A stretch of DNA of 9,724 nucleotides, from assembly GCA_014239225.1 (NCBI GenBank), contig JAAZZI010000024.1, forward strand, positions 1-9,724, written 5' to 3'. This document shows positions 7,950 to 9,724 of this stretch, in pieces. Position numbers and translations under genes: made by a program. The DNA is from Gammaproteobacteria bacterium. GTDB taxonomy: Bacteria; Pseudomonadota; Gammaproteobacteria; Eutrophobiales; Eutrophobiaceae. A model generated the notes under the pieces. That model was not told where the DNA came from. It searched no databases and was given only the letters and a program-made list of their open reading frames with translations. Positions within the stretch are counted from its first letter, which is position 1. Every line of letters begins with the position of its first letter.

Positions 7950-8353
7950 TCGATATCACCGCCGCTAACCCCGTTAATTTTTATTCCATCTATTCCACCA
8001 CTGTATGCTTTTTTTGTAATTTCTTTTAAGTTTAAATGCGGGTAGTTAAATATCCGTATTAGCATTGATAAATTAATTCCACTAACAATGCTCACGTTTT
8101 TTTTCTCAAGAAGTCGATGTGCAATATTACTTGGTGTTGAGCCAAAAAGATCAGTTAAGATAAGAACACCATCACCTTGGTCGAGCTCATTAATGAGCAA
8201 GGTAGCATTTTCATATAATTCATCAGAGGTAGATTCTAAAACTGCAGAAATAATTTTTGTGGTTAAGGGATTTTCTTTGATCATTACATTTGCAGTGTTA
8301 ATCAAAGATTCCCCGATGTTATTATGTGAAATTATTAATAGACCTACGCTCAT
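7946..8353 (-). CDS. PTS EIIA component, mannose family (stand-alone EIIA-Man)
   Basis: This is a 135-aa single-domain EIIA of the mannose/fructose/sorbose type. H10 in GLLIISHNNIGESL is the phosphorylated histidine. D68 in ILTDLFGSTPSN lies at the conserved acidic position that supports it, and the SGINLSMLIRIF strand-helix segment follows at 91-102. The protein ends after this domain, so no EIIB is fused and no EIIB, EIIC or EIID gene is adjacent. In such permease-less systems the protein is thought to serve as a regulatory phosphate acceptor from HPr. It follows hprK after 55 bp, where many related clusters carry rapZ, and overlaps ptsH. The symbol manX is used for some homologues but is not applied here because a sugar-transport role is unsupported. 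Confidence 0.93.
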   Translation of the reverse strand: MSVGLLIISHNNIGESLINTANVMIKENPLTTKIISAVLESTSDELYENATLLINELDQGDGVLILTDLFGSTPSNIAHRLLEKKNVSIVSGINLSMLIRIFNYPHLNLKEITKKAYSGGIDGIKINGVSGGDIE

Positions 8354-8360
8354 TTTAAAA

Positions 8361-8365
8361 TTCCT
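8361..8365 (-). promoter_or_regulatory. Ribosome binding site of the EIIA-Man gene
   Basis: AGGAA lies 8 nt upstream of the ATG at 8353-8351. It is the clearest Shine-Dalgarno site in the pts cluster. The genes on either side begin within or next to the preceding stop codon and appear to rely on coupling. Confidence 0.6.
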
Positions 8366-8408
8366 AATATTTTTTTACATCAAACCAATTATTAAATAAT
8401 TTTTTAAT

Positions 8409-9428
8409 TTATTTCTCTATAGGTTTAATCAATTTTTCTTGTCGTCTTGCAAATATTTCAGTAGCGTTATAACCATCATCGCGTAAAATATGATTTCGCG
8501 CTGCACATTCCATCATTACAGCAAGATTACGTCCGGGCGCAACAGGTAGCGTTATTTCAGGGATATTCATATCAAGTAGATTTCGTGTATTGTAACTACC
8601 CTCTAGCCGGTCTATCAGCGAATGATTTTTCATATCCATTGGTTGTAATTGAACAATTAGTTTTAAATATTTATTTTTTTTAATTGCACTATCGCCAAAT
8701 AATTCACGAACATTCAATATTCCAAGGCCTCTAACTTCAAGAAAATCTTGCAGTGATTTTGGGCAAGTACCATTAATTATATCGGGCGCGATCTTTGAAA
8801 ATTGCGGGGCATCATCTGCAATTAGACGATGACCTCGAGAAATCAATTCTAATGCTAATTCACTTTTACCTATTCCACTGGGCCCCGTTATTAGTACTCC
8901 GATTGCCATAACTTCCATATAAACTCCATGCAACGTCAGCATGTCTGCAAATAAATTTGTTAAGTAGTAGTGAAGTGCGTCGGCCAATTTATTTCCATTA
9001 ACTGGGGTGGAGAATAGTGGAATATCATATTCATTACTTTTATTTTTAAGCAATTCAGGAACATTACAATTATCAGAAATAATTATACAGACTGTTTGTC
9101 CACTAAAAATTTGTTTGATTGCGTCTTGCATAGAGATATCTCTTAACTCTTCTAAGTATTTTATTTCCATGCTACCGATAATTTGTATTTGTTGAGGATG
9201 AATTAAATTTAAATGACCAATTAAAGAAAGATCAGATGGTATATTTTCAATTTTTTTCTTTGCTGCGCGCTCCTTTTTTTTAGTATTACTAGTTTTTGCT
9301 GTTATTATATTCTCACGTACAATTGTATTTTTAGCCCCACGATTCCCCGCTATCCATTCAAGCTGCAATCTCTCATGTTGAATACTGAAGAGATCTTCTA
9401 TGCTTAATTTATTGGTAACGTCTGACAT
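8409..9428 (-). CDS. hprK: HPr kinase/phosphorylase
   Basis: HprK phosphorylates HPr on Ser46 using ATP or PPi and can reverse this by phosphorolysis; it acts as a cytoplasmic hexamer. The N-terminal regulatory domain covers about 1-160. The catalytic domain has THGVYMEV (165-172, H167), Walker A GPSGIGKS (182-189), the GHRLIADDAPQF segment (199-210, D205/D206), the HprK signature EVRGLGILNVRELFG (231-245) and PVAPGRNLAVMMECAARNH (295-313). At 339 aa it is roughly 20 residues longer than Xanthomonas-type HprK as I recall it. The surplus is a lysine-rich stretch at about 41-66 inside the N-terminal domain. The ATG is 3 nt after the ptsN stop and lacks a ribosome site, so it is probably coupled to ptsN. 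All kinase motifs are intact. Confidence 0.96.
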   Translation of the reverse strand: MSDVTNKLSIEDLFSIQHERLQLEWIAGNRGAKNTIVRENIITAKTSNTKKKERAAKKKIENIPSDLSLIGHLNLIHPQQIQIIGSMEIKYLEELRDISMQDAIKQIFSGQTVCIIISDNCNVPELLKNKSNEYDIPLFSTPVNGNKLADALHYYLTNLFADMLTLHGVYMEVMAIGVLITGPSGIGKSELALELISRGHRLIADDAPQFSKIAPDIINGTCPKSLQDFLEVRGLGILNVRELFGDSAIKKNKYLKLIVQLQPMDMKNHSLIDRLEGSYNTRNLLDMNIPEITLPVAPGRNLAVMMECAARNHILRDDGYNATEIFARRQEKLIKPIEK

Positions 9429-9431
9429 TTT

Positions 9432-9724
9432 TTAATTTGTTAGAATAGAAAATATTTCTTTTGCTGTTTTTGAGTTTCTCAATTTATCAACAGTTTCTGT
9501 TTCACTTAACATTTTCGCGAGTATTGCTAATATTTGTAAATGTTCATCAGTTGATTCTTCTGGAACAATTAAAGCAAAGATCAAATCGACAGGCATATTA
9601 TCAATAGCCCCGTAATCAATTCCATTGTTAAGCTGTATAAAAGTTGCTATCGTCTTTTCACAATATTTTAATCGTCCATGAGGTATTGCTATACCATTTC
9701 CTAGCCCTGTACTTCCTAATCTTT
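9432..9724 (-). CDS. ptsN: PTS IIA-like nitrogen regulatory protein (EIIA-Ntr), N-terminus missing
   Basis: The C-terminal 96 residues are present, up to the TAA at 9434-9432; the start lies beyond the right edge of the window. The first readable residues, RLGSTGLGNGIAIPHGRLK, are the conserved active-site region of PTS EIIA type 2 domains, where the histidine of IPHG takes phosphate from HPr. The later segment MPVDLIFALIVPEE and the C-terminal helices also fit this family. EIIA-Ntr is a soluble regulator, in other proteobacteria affecting potassium transport and nitrogen or stress responses, and is commonly encoded near rpoN. That neighbour cannot be seen here. The gene would be the first visible member of the minus-strand pts cluster, 3 bp upstream of hprK. 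Confidence 0.92.
   Translation of the reverse strand, partial: RLGSTGLGNGIAIPHGRLKYCEKTIATFIQLNNGIDYGAIDNMPVDLIFALIVPEESTDEHLQILAILAKMLSETETVDKLRNSKTAKEIFSILTN

Noticed and set aside
9274..9281. A8 run in hprK as a phase-variation switch
   Set aside because: Eight-base A/T runs also occur in polA, thrB and the EIIA gene, so this one is not exceptional. It is kept only as part of the insertion finding.

Overview
The window is AT-rich chromosomal DNA (about one third GC by eye) with tightly packed housekeeping genes. The gene families point to a gammaproteobacterium. A polA / DUF2782 / thrB neighbourhood is, as I recall, typical of Pseudomonas-like gammaproteobacteria. The ptsN-hprK-EIIA(Man)-HPr-EI-mgtE cluster is known from Xanthomonas-type gammaproteobacteria and from betaproteobacteria. 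HprK, EIIA(Man) and the type II homoserine kinase resemble those proteins throughout. I cannot name a genus.

Left part (1-4477): a minus-strand fragment at the left edge reads like the first nine residues of HisA. It follows polA (minus), a full-length DNA polymerase I with all three catalytic domains intact. A 188-bp divergent region separates polA from a small secreted or periplasmic DUF2782 protein and thrB (homoserine kinase), both on the plus strand.

Right part (4495-9724): all genes are on the minus strand, so transcription runs from right to left: ptsN (partial, cut by the window end), hprK, EIIA(Man), HPr, EI, and then the magnesium channel gene mgtE. EI takes phosphate from PEP and passes it to HPr His15, which can phosphorylate EIIA proteins. 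HprK can phosphorylate HPr on Ser46 instead. No membrane EIIB/EIIC permease gene is present, so this looks like a regulatory PTS rather than a sugar importer. thrB and mgtE converge with only 17 bp between their stop codons.

I see no mobile element, CRISPR array, tRNA, rRNA or phage gene, and no intergenic gap longer than 188 bp. I found no convincing undescribed system. The points most worth a second look are a lysine-rich insertion in HprK, the absence of rapZ from its usual place after hprK, and the conserved acidic loop of the DUF2782 protein.
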